A stretch of 64,000 bases of DNA from Micromonospora profundi (GCF_011927785.1 NZ_JAATJK010000001.1:3815001-3879000), one strand, 5' to 3'; counted from the first letter of the stretch, positions 43,537 to 54,628 are shown. Notes: generated from the letters alone by a model not told the origin. Numbers and translations: made by a program.

Positions 43537-46500
43537 ATGAGACCGAGACGACTGGCTATCGCCGGCGTGGTCACCCTGCTCGGCGCACTGGCGTTGGCCC
43601 CACCGGCGAGCGCGCGGCCACCGTCCGACCCGGGCGCCCGCGACGGCCTGGAGGTGTACGTCGGCACTGTCGACGCGAAGCAACGCGACCAGCTACGCGC
43701 GGCGGGGGTGGACCTCGGCCACGACGCGAAGACGGACTCGGCCGGTCGCACCACTGTCGAGACGGTCCTCAGCCGACGGCAGGCGAAGCGGCTGACCGAC
43801 AAGGGTGTCCCGCTGTCGGTGAAGAAGGTCCGCGGCAGGGAGGCCTCGCAGGCGCTGCGGGAGCAGGCCGCCGCCGGCTGGACGTCGTTTCGCCCCTACG
43901 GGGAGCCCGGCGGCATCCGGGACGAGCTGAACGCGACAGCCGCCCGTCACCCGAAGCTCACGAAGGTGGAGACGATCGGCCGCACCCATCAGGGTCAGCC
44001 GATCCTCGCAATGAAGGTCACAAAGAACGCGCGGACCGTCCCGGACGGCAAGCGACCGGCGGTGCTCTACGCCGGCGCCCAGCACGCCCGGGAGTGGATC
44101 ACGCCGGAAATGACCCGCCGGCTGATGCACCACGTGCTGGATCGCTACGGCACCGACCGGGAGATCACCCGTCTGCTGGACACCACCGAGTTGTGGTTCC
44201 TGCCGGTGGCCAACCCGGACGGCTACGACTTCACGTTCACCCCCGGCAACCGGCTGTGGCGCAAGAACCTGCGTGACAACAACGGCGACGGGCAGATCAC
44301 CTCCGGTGACGGTGTCGACCTGAACCGCAACTTCGCCTACAAGTGGGGGTACGACAACGAGGGCTCGTCGCCGGAGCCGAGCAGCGAGACGTACCGCGGC
44401 CCCAAGCCGAACTCGGAGCCGGAGACCGTAGCCCTGGACAGGCTCTTCCGTCGGGTCGGCTTCGAGTTCTTCGTCAACTACCACTCGGCGGCCCAACTGC
44501 TGCTCTACGGCGTCGGTTGGCAGGTGAGCACCCCCACCCCGGACGACGTGATCTACGAGGCGATGGCCGGCGACGACGCGAACCCGGCCGTACCGGGCTA
44601 CGACCCGGACATCTCCGCCGAGCTGTACACCACGAACGGTGACACCGACAGCCACGCCACAGTCAAGTACGGCACGTTGGGCTTCACCCCGGAGATGTCG
44701 ACATGTGAGGCAGCCGCGGCCGTCGACCCGGACGACCAGTGGCGCCCGGAGGACTGCGTCAGCGGCTTCATCTTCCCCGACGACGAGAAGCTGATCGCCG
44801 GTGAGGTGAGCAAGAACCTGCCGTTCGCGCTGTCGGTGGCGCGCTCCGCGGCGGACCCGGACGACCCGGTGTCGGTAGTGGGCCGCACCACCCCGGACTT
44901 CGTGGTGGACGCGTTCAACACCTCGTACGGGCGCACTCAGCAGGTCGCCGCGATCACCCGCCGGGCGCTGAAGAACGTACGGATGCACTACGTCGTCAAC
45001 GGCGGCCGGCCGAAGACCACGGCGGTCCGCGAGTGGCGTGGTGGTGAGCGGTACGGCGACACCCACGACGCCTACTACGCCGAGCTGCGCGGCACTGTCA
45101 CCGGGGCGAAGCCGGGCGACCGGGTGGAGGTCTGGTTCACCGGGGTCAAGCAGCGGGCCGGAGTGGTGTCCAGCGAACACTTCACCTACCGGGTGCACGG
45201 CGACATCGGCGGCGACGTGCTGGTCCTCGCAATGGAGGACGTCACGGGGCTCAGCCCGACGCAGACGGGCACCACGGCGAAGTACGCCGACGAGATCGCG
45301 GCGTCCCTGACCGCCGCCGGGCGCAGCAGTGACGTGTACGACTTCGACGCGCAGGGGCGGACGGCGCCGCATCCGCTCGGCGTGCTGTCGCACTACAAGA
45401 CGGTGGTCTGGGAGACCGGCGACGACGTGATCCCGCGCTCCGCCGGTCAGGTGCCCGGCACGGCGGCCAAGGCCGCGCTGGACACTGAGCTGGCCGTCCG
45501 GGACTACCTCAACGAGGGCGGCAAGCTGCTGGTCAGCGGGCAGTACGCGCTGTACGCGCAGGGCGCCAACGGGTCGTACGTGTACCGCCCGGACGCGCCG
45601 CCGGAGTGCACCGACGCCGAGGACCCCACGTGCCTGCCACTGTTGAACGACTTCCAGCAGTATTGGCTGGGCGCGCACACCTACGTCAGCGACGGCGGCA
45701 CGTCGCCGGAGGGTGACCCGTACCCGGTCGCCGGCAACAGTGCGGCGTTCACCGGGTTCACCGGGCAGCTCAACGCTCCCGGGTCGGCGCAGAACCAGGC
45801 GCACACCGCCTCGTTCCTGACCACGTCGAGTTTCCTGCCGCCGGACCAGTTCCCCCAGTTCGCCAGCTCCGCGCCGGTGGGCTGGACCAGGCCGGGCGGC
45901 GCGCCGTTCGACCCGCGTACCGGTGAGTGGTACCTGCACAGCGGCCAGTCCGACGAGTCGTACAAGCGGCTCTCCCGCACTGTCGACCTGACCGGGGCGA
46001 CGAGCGGCGAGCTGCGCTTCTTCACGTCGTACGAGATCGAGCAGAACTGGGACTTCCTCATCGTCGAGGCGCATGAGGTGGGCAGTGACGGCTGGACGAC
46101 CCTGCCGGACGCCAACGGCAAGACCAGCACGGCCACCGGGGAGAGCTGCGCCTCGGGTTGGGTGGAGCAGCTGCACCCGTTCCTCGCCCACTACCAGGGC
46201 GCGGACTGCTCCTCGACAGGCAGCACGGGCAGCTGGAACGCGGCGACCGGTTCCTCGGGCGGCTGGAAGGAGTTCGTCGTCGACCTGTCCGCGTACGCCG
46301 GCAAGCAGGTCGAGGTGTCGATCTCGTACGTCTCGGACTGGGCCACCCAGGGCCTCGGCGTCTTCGTGGACGACGCTCGGGTGATCGTCGACGGTTCCAC
46401 GGTCGCGGAGACGTCGTTCGAGTCCGCTGACCTGGGAGGCTGGACGGTGGCCGGTGCACCGGCAGGCTCCGCGGGCAACCCCAACGACTGGTCGCGCAGC

Positions 46501-46644
46501 CAGCAGGCGTTCGAGGAGGGCTCGGTGGTGGTCACCGCCGACACCGTCTACCTGGGCTTCGGGCTGGAAGGACTGTCGCCCGCGGCCCGCGACGACCTGG
46601 TCGCCCGCTCGCTGACCCACCTGACCGGCCGACCCCGCCGCTGA
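43537..46644 (+). CDS. secreted M14-family zinc carboxypeptidase with C-terminal accessory domains
   Basis: 1035 residues from an ATG with AAGGAGG. Signal peptide ~1-27; propeptide-like segment to ~120. The M14 domain (~125-440) has zinc ligands His183 and Glu186 in AQHAREW, His316 in NYHSA, catalytic Glu386 in FTPEMST, and NPDGYDF and DLNRNFAYKWG. A calcium-loop-like NNGDGQITSGDG lies inside. The C-terminal ~550 residues hold a flavodoxin/glutaminase-like segment (DVYDFDAQGRT..., GGKLLVSGQYALYA) and a MAM/immune-inhibitor-A-like beta-sandwich (ELRFFTSYEIEQNWDFLIVEA, GLGVFVDDARV). A secreted peptidase; it ends in a strong hairpin. Confidence 0.88.
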   Translation: MRPRRLAIAGVVTLLGALALAPPASARPPSDPGARDGLEVYVGTVDAKQRDQLRAAGVDLGHDAKTDSAGRTTVETVLSRRQAKRLTDKGVPLSVKKVRGREASQALREQAAAGWTSFRPYGEPGGIRDELNATAARHPKLTKVETIGRTHQGQPILAMKVTKNARTVPDGKRPAVLYAGAQHAREWITPEMTRRLMHHVLDRYGTDREITRLLDTTELWFLPVANPDGYDFTFTPGNRLWRKNLRDNNGDGQITSGDGVDLNRNFAYKWGYDNEGSSPEPSSETYRGPKPNSEPETVALDRLFRRVGFEFFVNYHSAAQLLLYGVGWQVSTPTPDDVIYEAMAGDDANPAVPGYDPDISAELYTTNGDTDSHATVKYGTLGFTPEMSTCEAAAAVDPDDQWRPEDCVSGFIFPDDEKLIAGEVSKNLPFALSVARSAADPDDPVSVVGRTTPDFVVDAFNTSYGRTQQVAAITRRALKNVRMHYVVNGGRPKTTAVREWRGGERYGDTHDAYYAELRGTVTGAKPGDRVEVWFTGVKQRAGVVSSEHFTYRVHGDIGGDVLVLAMEDVTGLSPTQTGTTAKYADEIAASLTAAGRSSDVYDFDAQGRTAPHPLGVLSHYKTVVWETGDDVIPRSAGQVPGTAAKAALDTELAVRDYLNEGGKLLVSGQYALYAQGANGSYVYRPDAPPECTDAEDPTCLPLLNDFQQYWLGAHTYVSDGGTSPEGDPYPVAGNSAAFTGFTGQLNAPGSAQNQAHTASFLTTSSFLPPDQFPQFASSAPVGWTRPGGAPFDPRTGEWYLHSGQSDESYKRLSRTVDLTGATSGELRFFTSYEIEQNWDFLIVEAHEVGSDGWTTLPDANGKTSTATGESCASGWVEQLHPFLAHYQGADCSSTGSTGSWNAATGSSGGWKEFVVDLSAYAGKQVEVSISYVSDWATQGLGVFVDDARVIVDGSTVAETSFESADLGGWTVAGAPAGSAGNPNDWSRSQQAFEEGSVVVTADTVYLGFGLEGLSPAARDDLVARSLTHLTGRPRR

Positions 46645-46652
46645 CGGCGTCG

Positions 46653-46688
46653 AGGTGCGCCGACGGTCCCCGGACCGTCGGCGCACCT
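46653..46688. terminator. strong hairpin terminator after the M14 peptidase gene
   Basis: Perfect 17-bp arms (AGGTGCGCCGACGGTCC and its complement) with a 2-nt loop, beginning 9 nt after the stop codon. Confidence 0.75.
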
Positions 46689-46736
46689 TCGACGGTACGC
46701 CGGGCGCGTCCCCCGCCGATGTGGTGAGCTGGACGA

Positions 46737-47657
46737 ATGTCAGGGCTGGGACTGGTGCTGCACCCCACCCGGGATGTCACCGAGGTGGTCGAGATCATCG
46801 AACGGTGGGCGACGCGCCACAACAAGTCGCTGATGGTGCGCGCGCAGGACAGGCACCGCGTGCCGACCAGCGTCGAGCCGGTGCCGGAGTGCGAGGTGGC
46901 CACCCGCGCCGACGCGTTGATCAGCATCGGCGGCGACGGCACCATGCTCGGGGCGTTGCGCTCGGCCGTCCTCGACCCGAAGCCGGTGCTCGGCGTACAC
47001 CTGGGTCGGCTCGGTTTTCTCGTCGAGGTGGAGCCGCCGGCGCTGCCCGAGGCGTTGAGCCGGCTGCTGTCCAAGGACTTCACCATCGAGTCGCACGCCT
47101 GCCTGGCCTGCGACGTGTGCGGCGACGACGTGGTGGCGTTCAACGACATCGCGCTGGTCCGCCAGCCCGGGTCGGGTTTCGTCACCGCCACCCTCGCCGT
47201 CGATGGCCAGCAGTACGGCTACTACCGCGCCGACGCCGTTGTGGTGAGCACGCCGACCGGTTCGACGGCGTACAGCTATGCCGCCGGCGGTCCGCTGATC
47301 TCTCCGGCGACGGACGCGGTGGTGATCACGCCGTCGGCGCCGATGGCCGGCATCTCCCGGTCGGTGGTGCTGTCGCCGGACGAGAAGGTCCGCCTCGAAC
47401 TGGAGCCCCACTCGTCGGCGGTCGTGGTGGAGATGGACGGTTTGGTGTTCCGCGACGCGGCGACCGAGGGGGCCGTCGACATCAGCTACCGCCGCAACGC
47501 CGGTCTGGTGGTGCGCTTCGACCGGCAGCGCTACCAGGAACGCAACCAGCTGAAGATGACCCTGCTCGACCTGCCGTTCCTGCCCGAGCAGCTCCGCGAG
47601 CTGCTGCCCGACGGAGCCCAGCGAAGCCACGACCGGGAGATGCCCCCACGCCGCTGA
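46737..47657 (+). CDS. nadK: NAD kinase
   Basis: 306 residues. ATP:NAD 2'-phosphotransferase producing NADP. Motifs: ISIGGDGTMLGALR (GGDGT), LGRLGFLVEVEP, AFNDIALVRQPGS (NDxx), and STPTGSTAYSYAAGGPLISP. The divergent first ~40 residues (LGLVLHPTRDVTEVVEIIERWAT) suggest it may be a second paralogue rather than the main housekeeping copy; only a genome-wide comparison can tell. Confidence 0.93.
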   Translation: MSGLGLVLHPTRDVTEVVEIIERWATRHNKSLMVRAQDRHRVPTSVEPVPECEVATRADALISIGGDGTMLGALRSAVLDPKPVLGVHLGRLGFLVEVEPPALPEALSRLLSKDFTIESHACLACDVCGDDVVAFNDIALVRQPGSGFVTATLAVDGQQYGYYRADAVVVSTPTGSTAYSYAAGGPLISPATDAVVITPSAPMAGISRSVVLSPDEKVRLELEPHSSAVVVEMDGLVFRDAATEGAVDISYRRNAGLVVRFDRQRYQERNQLKMTLLDLPFLPEQLRELLPDGAQRSHDREMPPRR

Positions 47658-47708
47658 ACCTCACCCACCCACCACACCCCGCCGCGTCCCCCACCTCTGG
47701 TTTCGGCC

Positions 47709-47770
47709 GTCGATCATGGGGTTAGCGGGCGCGACACACCGAGCGCCACCCGCCAACTTCATGATCAACG
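47709..47770. terminator. imperfect inverted repeat between convergent nadK and pgm
   Basis: CGTCGATCATGGGGTTAGCG on the left pairs, with a few mismatches, with a right arm that reads CGTTGATCATGAAGTTGGCG in complement; the loop is about 12 nt. Likely terminates both genes. Confidence 0.5.
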
Positions 47771-47795
47771 AAGTCTGTAGGGGGCAGGAGCAGGG

Positions 47796-49439
<1,644 letters not shown>

Positions 49440-49476
49440 TGCGGGATCCTCCTGGAGCAGGTACGGGTACGGGTGG

Positions 49477-50709
49477 TCACGGCTCGATCTTCTGGCCCTT
49501 GCCGATCACCACGACGCCGTTGTCGGAGACGGTGTAGCGCTGCCGGTCCTTCTCCAGGTCGACGCCGATCTCGGCGCCCTCCGGGACGAACACGTTCTTG
49601 TCCAGGATGGCCCGCCGGACCACCGCGTGGCGGCCGATCTCCACACCCTCCATCAACACCGAACCCTCGACGTGCGCCCAGGAGTGCACCCGCACCTTCG
49701 GCGACACGATCGAGTTCTCCACCAGCGAGCCGGAGATCACCACGCCCGGGGAGACCATCGAGCCGACCGCCCGACCGACCCGCTCACCCCACTGGTGGAC
49801 GAACTTGGCCGGCGGCCACGGCAGCTGCTCGGTGTAGATCGGCCAGTCGAAGTTGTACATGTTGAACACCGGGTGCACGTTGATCAGATCCATGTGCGCG
49901 TCGTAGAACGAGTCGAGCGTCCCGACGTCACGCCAGTAGCCGCGGTCCCGGTCGGTGCTGCCCGGCACCTCGTTGTCACGGAAGTCGTAGACGTTCGCCT
50001 CGCCCCGCTCGACGAGCATCGGGATGATGCTGCCGCCCATGTCGTGCTTGCTGGTCTTGTCCTCCGCGTCGCGTTCGACCGCCTCGCACAGCGCCCGGGT
50101 GGTGAAGACGTAGTTGCCCATCGAGGCGTAGATCTCGTTCGACGCGTCCGGCAGGCCGACCGCGTCGGTGGGCTTCTCGCGGAACGCCCGGATGCGCCGG
50201 CCGTCCTCGCCGACCTCGATGACGCCGAACTGGTCGGCCATCGACAGCGGCTGACGGATGCCGGCGACGGTGACCGCGGCGCCGGAGGCGATGTGGTCCT
50301 CCACCATCTGCCGCGGGTCCATCCGGTAGATGTGGTCGGCGCCGAAGACGATCACATAGTCGGGCTGCTCGTCGTGGATGAGGTTGAAGCTCTGGTAGAT
50401 GGCGTCGGCCGAGCCGGCGAACCACCAGGGGCCGCGACGCTGCTGCGCCGGCACCGGGGTGACGTAGTTGCCGAGCAACGTCGACATCCGCCACGTCTTG
50501 GTGATGTGCCGGTCGAGGGAGTGGGACTTGTACTGGGTCAGCACGACGATCTTGAGATAGCCGGCGTTGGCCAGGTTGGAGAGGACGAAGTCGACCATGC
50601 GGTACATCCCGCCGAACGGGACGGCCGGCTTGGCCCGGTCGGCGGTGAGTGGCATCAGGCGCTTGCCCTCACCACCCGCCAGGACGATCGCGAGCACCTT
50701 GGCAGCCAT
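49477..50709 (-). CDS. glgC: glucose-1-phosphate adenylyltransferase (ADP-glucose pyrophosphorylase)
   Basis: 410 residues. N-terminal nucleotidyltransferase with [48 protein letters not shown] and [13 protein letters not shown]; the C-terminal left-handed beta-helix starts near residue 300 ([25 protein letters not shown]). Makes ADP-glucose from glucose-1-phosphate and ATP. Divergent from glgM across 72 nt that must hold both promoters; upstream of pgm, probably one operon. Confidence 0.96.
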   Translation of the reverse strand: MAAKVLAIVLAGGEGKRLMPLTADRAKPAVPFGGMYRMVDFVLSNLANAGYLKIVVLTQYKSHSLDRHITKTWRMSTLLGNYVTPVPAQQRRGPWWFAGSADAIYQSFNLIHDEQPDYVIVFGADHIYRMDPRQMVEDHIASGAAVTVAGIRQPLSMADQFGVIEVGEDGRRIRAFREKPTDAVGLPDASNEIYASMGNYVFTTRALCEAVERDAEDKTSKHDMGGSIIPMLVERGEANVYDFRDNEVPGSTDRDRGYWRDVGTLDSFYDAHMDLINVHPVFNMYNFDWPIYTEQLPWPPAKFVHQWGERVGRAVGSMVSPGVVISGSLVENSIVSPKVRVHSWAHVEGSVLMEGVEIGRHAVVRRAILDKNVFVPEGAEIGVDLEKDRQRYTVSDNGVVVIGKGQKIEP

Positions 50710-50781
50710 GCCCCGACGCTATCCATCCGCGTCGGACTTCACCACTCGTACGGGGAGTCTTCTGCACTAGGGTGCGAGGTC

Positions 50782-51990
50782 ATGACGGAACCCACCCCGC
50801 TGCGCGTCGACCTGCTGACCCGTGAGTATCCGCCGGAGGTCTACGGCGGCGCCGGTGTGCACGTCGAGTACCTGGCCCGGGAGCTGCGCCACCTCGCCGA
50901 CGTGCGGGTGCACTGCTTCGGCCTGCCGCGCACCGAGCCGGGCGTCACCGCGTACTCCGATCCGCCTGGTTTGACCGGCGCGAACGCCGCGTTGCGCACG
51001 CTCGGTGTGGACCTGGAGATGGCCGCCGGCGCGGCCGGCGCCGACGTGGTGCACAGCCACACCTGGTACGCGAACATGGCCGGGCACACCGCGAAGCTGC
51101 TGCACGGGGTGCCGCACGTGCTGACCGCGCACAGCCTGGAGCCGCTGCGGCCGTGGAAGGCCGAGCAGCTCGGCGGCGGATACGCGCTGTCGTCCTGGGC
51201 CGAGCGCACGGCCATGGAGGCCGCCGACGCGATCATCGCGGTGAGCGCCGGCATGCGACGCGACGTGCTGACCGCCTACCCGCAGGTCGACCCGGACCGG
51301 GTACGGGTGGTCTACAACGGCATCGACACCCTCCAGTACGCCCCGGACGCCGGCATCGACGTGCTGGAACGGCTCGGCGTCGATCCGGCCCGACCGAGCG
51401 TGGTGTACGTGGGAAGGATCACGCGGCAGAAAGGGCTGCCCTACCTGCTGCGCGCCGCCCGGGAGTTGCCGGCGGACACCCAGCTCGTGCTGCTCGCCGG
51501 CGCACCGGACACCGCGGAGATCGCCGCCGAGGTGCAGGATCTGGTCACCGAACTGCGGGCCAACCGGTCCGGCGTGGTCTGGGTGGCCGAGATGCTGCCC
51601 AAGCCGGAGGTGATCCAGGTGCTCACCCACGCGACGGTCTTCGTCTGCCCCTCGGTGTACGAGCCGATGGGCATCGTCAACCTGGAGGCGATGGCCTGCG
51701 AGACGGCTGTGGTGGCGACCGCCACCGGCGGCATCCCGGAGGTGGTGGCCGACGGTGAGACGGGCCTGCTGGTGCCGATCGAGCAGGCCACCGACGGGTC
51801 AGGTACCCCGTTGGACCCGGACCGTTTCGTGGCCGACCTGGCGGCGGCGATCAACACGTTGCTCACCGACCCGGCGCGCACCCAGCGGTTCGGCCTGGCC
51901 GGCCGTCAGCGCGCTGTGGAGCACTTCTCCTGGGACGCCATCGCCCGGCAGACCCTGGACGTGTACCGCTCGGTCGGCGCGGCGGGCTGA
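50782..51990 (+). CDS. glgM: ADP-glucose-dependent GT4 transferase, GlgM type (maltose-1-phosphate synthase / glycogen synthase)
   Basis: 402 residues. GT-B, family 4: VDLLTREYPPEVYGGAGVHVEYLARELR at the N-terminus, HSHTWYANMAGHTAKLLHG, VVYVGRITRQKGLPYLLRAA, and PSVYEPMGIVNLEAMACETAVVATATGG with the E-x7-E motif. Actinobacterial enzymes of this type, encoded divergently from glgC as here, condense ADP-glucose with glucose-1-phosphate into maltose-1-phosphate, the GlgE substrate; many databases call them glycogen synthase GlgA. Confidence 0.9.
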   Translation: MTEPTPLRVDLLTREYPPEVYGGAGVHVEYLARELRHLADVRVHCFGLPRTEPGVTAYSDPPGLTGANAALRTLGVDLEMAAGAAGADVVHSHTWYANMAGHTAKLLHGVPHVLTAHSLEPLRPWKAEQLGGGYALSSWAERTAMEAADAIIAVSAGMRRDVLTAYPQVDPDRVRVVYNGIDTLQYAPDAGIDVLERLGVDPARPSVVYVGRITRQKGLPYLLRAARELPADTQLVLLAGAPDTAEIAAEVQDLVTELRANRSGVVWVAEMLPKPEVIQVLTHATVFVCPSVYEPMGIVNLEAMACETAVVATATGGIPEVVADGETGLLVPIEQATDGSGTPLDPDRFVADLAAAINTLLTDPARTQRFGLAGRQRAVEHFSWDAIARQTLDVYRSVGAAG

Positions 51991-52003
51991 CCCGCCCCGG
52001 TCA

Positions 52004-52450
52004 TCAGGCTGAGGAACGGCCGTCGTACGTCGCTCGGTTGCGGAGCACCTCGTCCATGTGCGTCTGGGCCCAGCCCTTGAGGCCGCGCATCATGTGGTGC
52101 AGCGAGAGGCCGAGGTCGGTCAGCTCGTAGGTGACAGTGACGGGCACGGTCGGCGTCGCCGTGCGCGTGATCAGTCCGTCGCGTTCCAGGGAGCGCAGCG
52201 TCTGGGTGAGCATCTTCTGGCTGATGCCGGCCAGGAGGCGCGACAGCTCGGAGTAGCGCAGCGGGCGGGGTTCACCGGTGCAGTCGGCGCCGAACCGGTG
52301 GGAACCGTCGCTGCCCAGCGCGGCCAGGATCAACGTGACCCACTTGTCGGAGATCCGGTCGAGCAGTTTGCGGCTGGGACACTCGGCCAGGAAGACGTCG
52401 TACGCCTCCTTGGTCTGTGCTCTCTGCTGGGCCGCCGTCGTCGTCGCCAT
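52004..52450 (-). CDS. HxlR-family transcriptional regulator
   Basis: 148 residues; GGGAG precedes the ATG. Winged-helix HxlR core: CPSRKLLDRISDKWVTLILAAL, RYSELSRLLAGISQKMLTQTLRSLERDGLITR, and VTYELTDLGLSL. The Cys in AECPSRK matches the redox- or aldehyde-sensing Cys of family members. It is divergent from an aldo/keto reductase gene, and two palindromes lie between them. Confidence 0.92.
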   Translation of the reverse strand: MATTTAAQQRAQTKEAYDVFLAECPSRKLLDRISDKWVTLILAALGSDGSHRFGADCTGEPRPLRYSELSRLLAGISQKMLTQTLRSLERDGLITRTATPTVPVTVTYELTDLGLSLHHMMRGLKGWAQTHMDEVLRNRATYDGRSSA

Positions 52451-52482
52451 CCGCGCCGCTCCCCCACCTGTCGGTGTGTTAC

Positions 52483-52515
52483 GCACTTCAAAGTGCCTAC
52501 TTCCTGTCAGGAAGT
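52483..52515. promoter_or_regulatory. paired palindromes, probable HxlR operator
   Basis: GCACTTCAAAGTGC (52483-52496; 6-bp arms) and ACTTCCTGTCAGGAAGT (52499-52515; 8-bp arms) lie 3 nt apart, 33-65 nt upstream of the HxlR start and 76-108 nt upstream of the divergent reductase start. Confidence 0.6.
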
Positions 52516-52590
52516 TACCCGACCAGAGTGAAGCAGGCACCTGCGCGGCACCGATCGCGCCGCACTCCACCTGGAATCCGAGGTCTGCAC

Positions 52591-53499
52591 ATGCGCTCCA
52601 CGTCCCATCCCGACGACGCCCGTTCCCTTCCCGGCGGCGGCGCTTCCCTTCCCGGCGGCAGCTGGATGCTTGGCGACCTGACCGTCACCCGCTTCGGCTA
52701 CGGCGCCATGCAGCTTGCCGGCCCCTGGGTCATGGGGCCGCCCGCCGACCACGACGGCGCGCTCGCCGTCCTGCGCGAGGTCGTCGAACTCGGCATCACC
52801 CACATCGACACCAGCGACGCCTACGGGCCATACATCACCAACAGGCTGATCCGGGAGGCTCTGCACCCGTACCCCGAATCGCTGCACATCGTCACAAAGG
52901 TCGGCGCCACCCGCGACCAGCAGGGCGGTTGGCCCCCCGCCCGCAAGCCCGACGACCTGCGCCGGGCGGTCCACGAGAACCTGGAGAACCTCGGCGTCGA
53001 GGTGCTCGACCTGGTCAACCTGCGGCTCGGCAACGCCGAAGGCCCGCAACCCGGCTCGCTCGCCGAACCGTTCGAGACGCTCGTCGACCTCCAGCGGCAG
53101 GGCCTGATCCGGCACCTCGGTGTGAGCACCGCGACGGCGCAGCAGGTCGCCGAGGCGCAGACGATCGCACCGATCGTGTGCGTGCAGAACATGTACAACC
53201 TGGCCTTCCGCCAGGACGACGAACTGATCGACCCGCTCGCCGAACAAGGCATCGCCTACGTGCCCTACTTCCCGCTCGGCGGCTTCAGCCCGCTCCAGTC
53301 CGCTGCCCTGTCGGCCGTGGCCGCCAGGTTGGCCACCACGCCGATGTCGGTCGCCCTGGCCTGGCTGCTGCAGCGCTCGCCGAACATCCTGCTCATTCCG
53401 GGTACGTCGTCAGTCGCGCACCTGCGCGAGAACGTCGCCGGCGCAGGGCTGTCGCTCTCCGACGAGGACCTCGCCGACCTGGACAAGATCGGAAGGTGA
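52591..53499 (+). CDS. aldo/keto reductase family oxidoreductase
   Basis: 302 residues. (beta/alpha)8 NADPH-dependent reductase: GYGAMQLAG, HIDTSDAYG (catalytic Asp and Tyr), HIVTKVGA (Lys), QNMYNLAFR and IPGTSSVAHLRENVAG (cofactor site). The usual catalytic His (DLYxLH) is replaced: the equivalent segment reads DLVNLRLGN, so an altered mechanism or substrate is likely. The HxlR gene upstream probably regulates it. Confidence 0.88.
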   Translation: MRSTSHPDDARSLPGGGASLPGGSWMLGDLTVTRFGYGAMQLAGPWVMGPPADHDGALAVLREVVELGITHIDTSDAYGPYITNRLIREALHPYPESLHIVTKVGATRDQQGGWPPARKPDDLRRAVHENLENLGVEVLDLVNLRLGNAEGPQPGSLAEPFETLVDLQRQGLIRHLGVSTATAQQVAEAQTIAPIVCVQNMYNLAFRQDDELIDPLAEQGIAYVPYFPLGGFSPLQSAALSAVAARLATTPMSVALAWLLQRSPNILLIPGTSSVAHLRENVAGAGLSLSDEDLADLDKIGR

Positions 53500-53531
53500 C
53501 GACGCGTCCGCCGCGCGGGGTGCACGGTCGT

Positions 53532-53574
53532 CTTCGCGTCGGGTGCCCGGCCACCTTCGCGTCGGGTGCCCGGC
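53532..53574. repeat. 20-bp direct repeat
   Basis: CTTCGCGTCGGGTGCCCGGC occurs at 53532-53551 and again at 53555-53574 in the 166-nt gap after the aldo/keto reductase gene. No function seen. Confidence 0.7.
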
Positions 53575-53665
53575 GCGCCCCGTGGGGCGGCGCCTCGTGC
53601 GGCGGGCGCCCGTGCGGCTGGTCATCCACTGACCCGAGCGCGCTGCGGTAGTCGAGCTTGGCGGG

Positions 53666-54061
53666 CTACAGCAGGCTGCCGATCCACAGGCCGAGCGCGG
53701 CCAGCACGAGGCTGGCGCAGAGACTGCCGAGCACGTTGAACGCCTCGACGGCCGCGTTCTTACGCAGCAGCCCCAGGGTGTGCCACTCCTCCGTGGAGAA
53801 GGTGGTGTAGGCGCCGAGGAAGCCGACCCCGACGACCGCAGCGAAGTCCTGGGCCCCGGCGGCCGAATTCTTCACGGCGTAACCGGTGACGATGCCGAGC
53901 ACGAACGCACCGGAGACGTTGATCAGGAACGTGCTCGCCGGGAACGCCTTGCTGGACCCGGTGGCCCGCCTACTCCACCACGGCTTCACCAGCGCGTCGA
54001 CGCCGGCGCGACTCAACGCGCCGAGCCCGCCGGCCAGGAACACGCCGATGCCCACCCACAT
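53666..54061 (-). CDS. crcB: CrcB/Fluc-family fluoride channel subunit
   Basis: 131 residues with four hydrophobic segments. GGLGALSRAGVD, FPASTFLINVSGAFVLG and GFLGAYTTFSTEEWHT match the family motifs, the last containing the TTFST pore segment. The ATG overlaps the stop of the other crcB (TGATG). Paired genes usually encode opposite-topology halves of one dimeric fluoride exporter. Confidence 0.93.
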   Translation of the reverse strand: MWVGIGVFLAGGLGALSRAGVDALVKPWWSRRATGSSKAFPASTFLINVSGAFVLGIVTGYAVKNSAAGAQDFAAVVGVGFLGAYTTFSTEEWHTLGLLRKNAAVEAFNVLGSLCASLVLAALGLWIGSLL

Positions 54062-54459
54062 CAGGCGCCCCTACCCGCCGGATGCCCCACCCGCATTTCC
54101 ACGAGACGGGCGCCGAGCGCCGCCGCGAGCACGCCTCCGACGATGGACACCACGAGGTAGACGATCCCTATCCCACTGCGCCGCGCGCCGATCAGTTGAT
54201 CGGACTCGACGATGAAGTGCGACCAGGTCGTGAACCCGCCGATGAGCCCGGTCGACAGGAACGGCTTGCCCCACGGGCCGCGCAGCCGGTGCGCCGCGAG
54301 CAGCGTCATCACGGCGCCGAGCGCGAACGCGCCCACCATGTTGATCACAAAGGTGACCCAGGGGAAGTGCGGTGGTGTGGACGGCGCGAGCCCGAGCCCC
54401 AGCAGGTACCGCAAGGTGGCACCGATGCCACCGCCAACGACGATCGCGAGGATGGTCAT
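54061..54459 (-). CDS. crcB: CrcB/Fluc-family fluoride channel subunit
   Basis: 132 residues from the ATG at 54459 (an in-frame GTG lies four codons upstream). Four hydrophobic segments; VGGGIGATLRYLLG, FPWVTFVINMVGAFALG and GLIGGFTTWSHFIVE are the family motifs. First gene of a two-gene operon with the other subunit. The leader region shows no clear fluoride-riboswitch consensus. Confidence 0.92.
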   Translation of the reverse strand: MTILAIVVGGGIGATLRYLLGLGLAPSTPPHFPWVTFVINMVGAFALGAVMTLLAAHRLRGPWGKPFLSTGLIGGFTTWSHFIVESDQLIGARRSGIGIVYLVVSIVGGVLAAALGARLVEMRVGHPAGRGA

Positions 54460-54602
54460 GCACCCAATCACGCATCGGCGTACGCCGTGACCACCCAAGC
54501 GCGGAAGGTGTCACCCGTACGGTCGAAGGGCCAACCCCGGACACCGCCACCTGAACGGATCCGTTGAGGGTCGCTGGTCGGTGTCGACAGCGCCCGGAAT
54601 TG

Positions 54603-54618
54603 TCGTACACCTGTTCTA
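54603..54618 (+). promoter_or_regulatory. SOS (LexA) box-like palindrome upstream of the DUF222/HNH gene
   Basis: TCGTACACCTGTTCTA matches the actinobacterial LexA-box pattern TCGAACnnnnGTTCGA at all but two fixed positions. It ends 10 nt before the GTG start, where it would cover the promoter. Confidence 0.55.
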
Positions 54619-54628
54619 GTCTTTGTGG

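Noticed and set aside
54460..54628. Possible fluoride riboswitch ahead of crcB
   Set aside because: I could not find the conserved pseudoknot sequence pattern; a covariance-model search would be needed.
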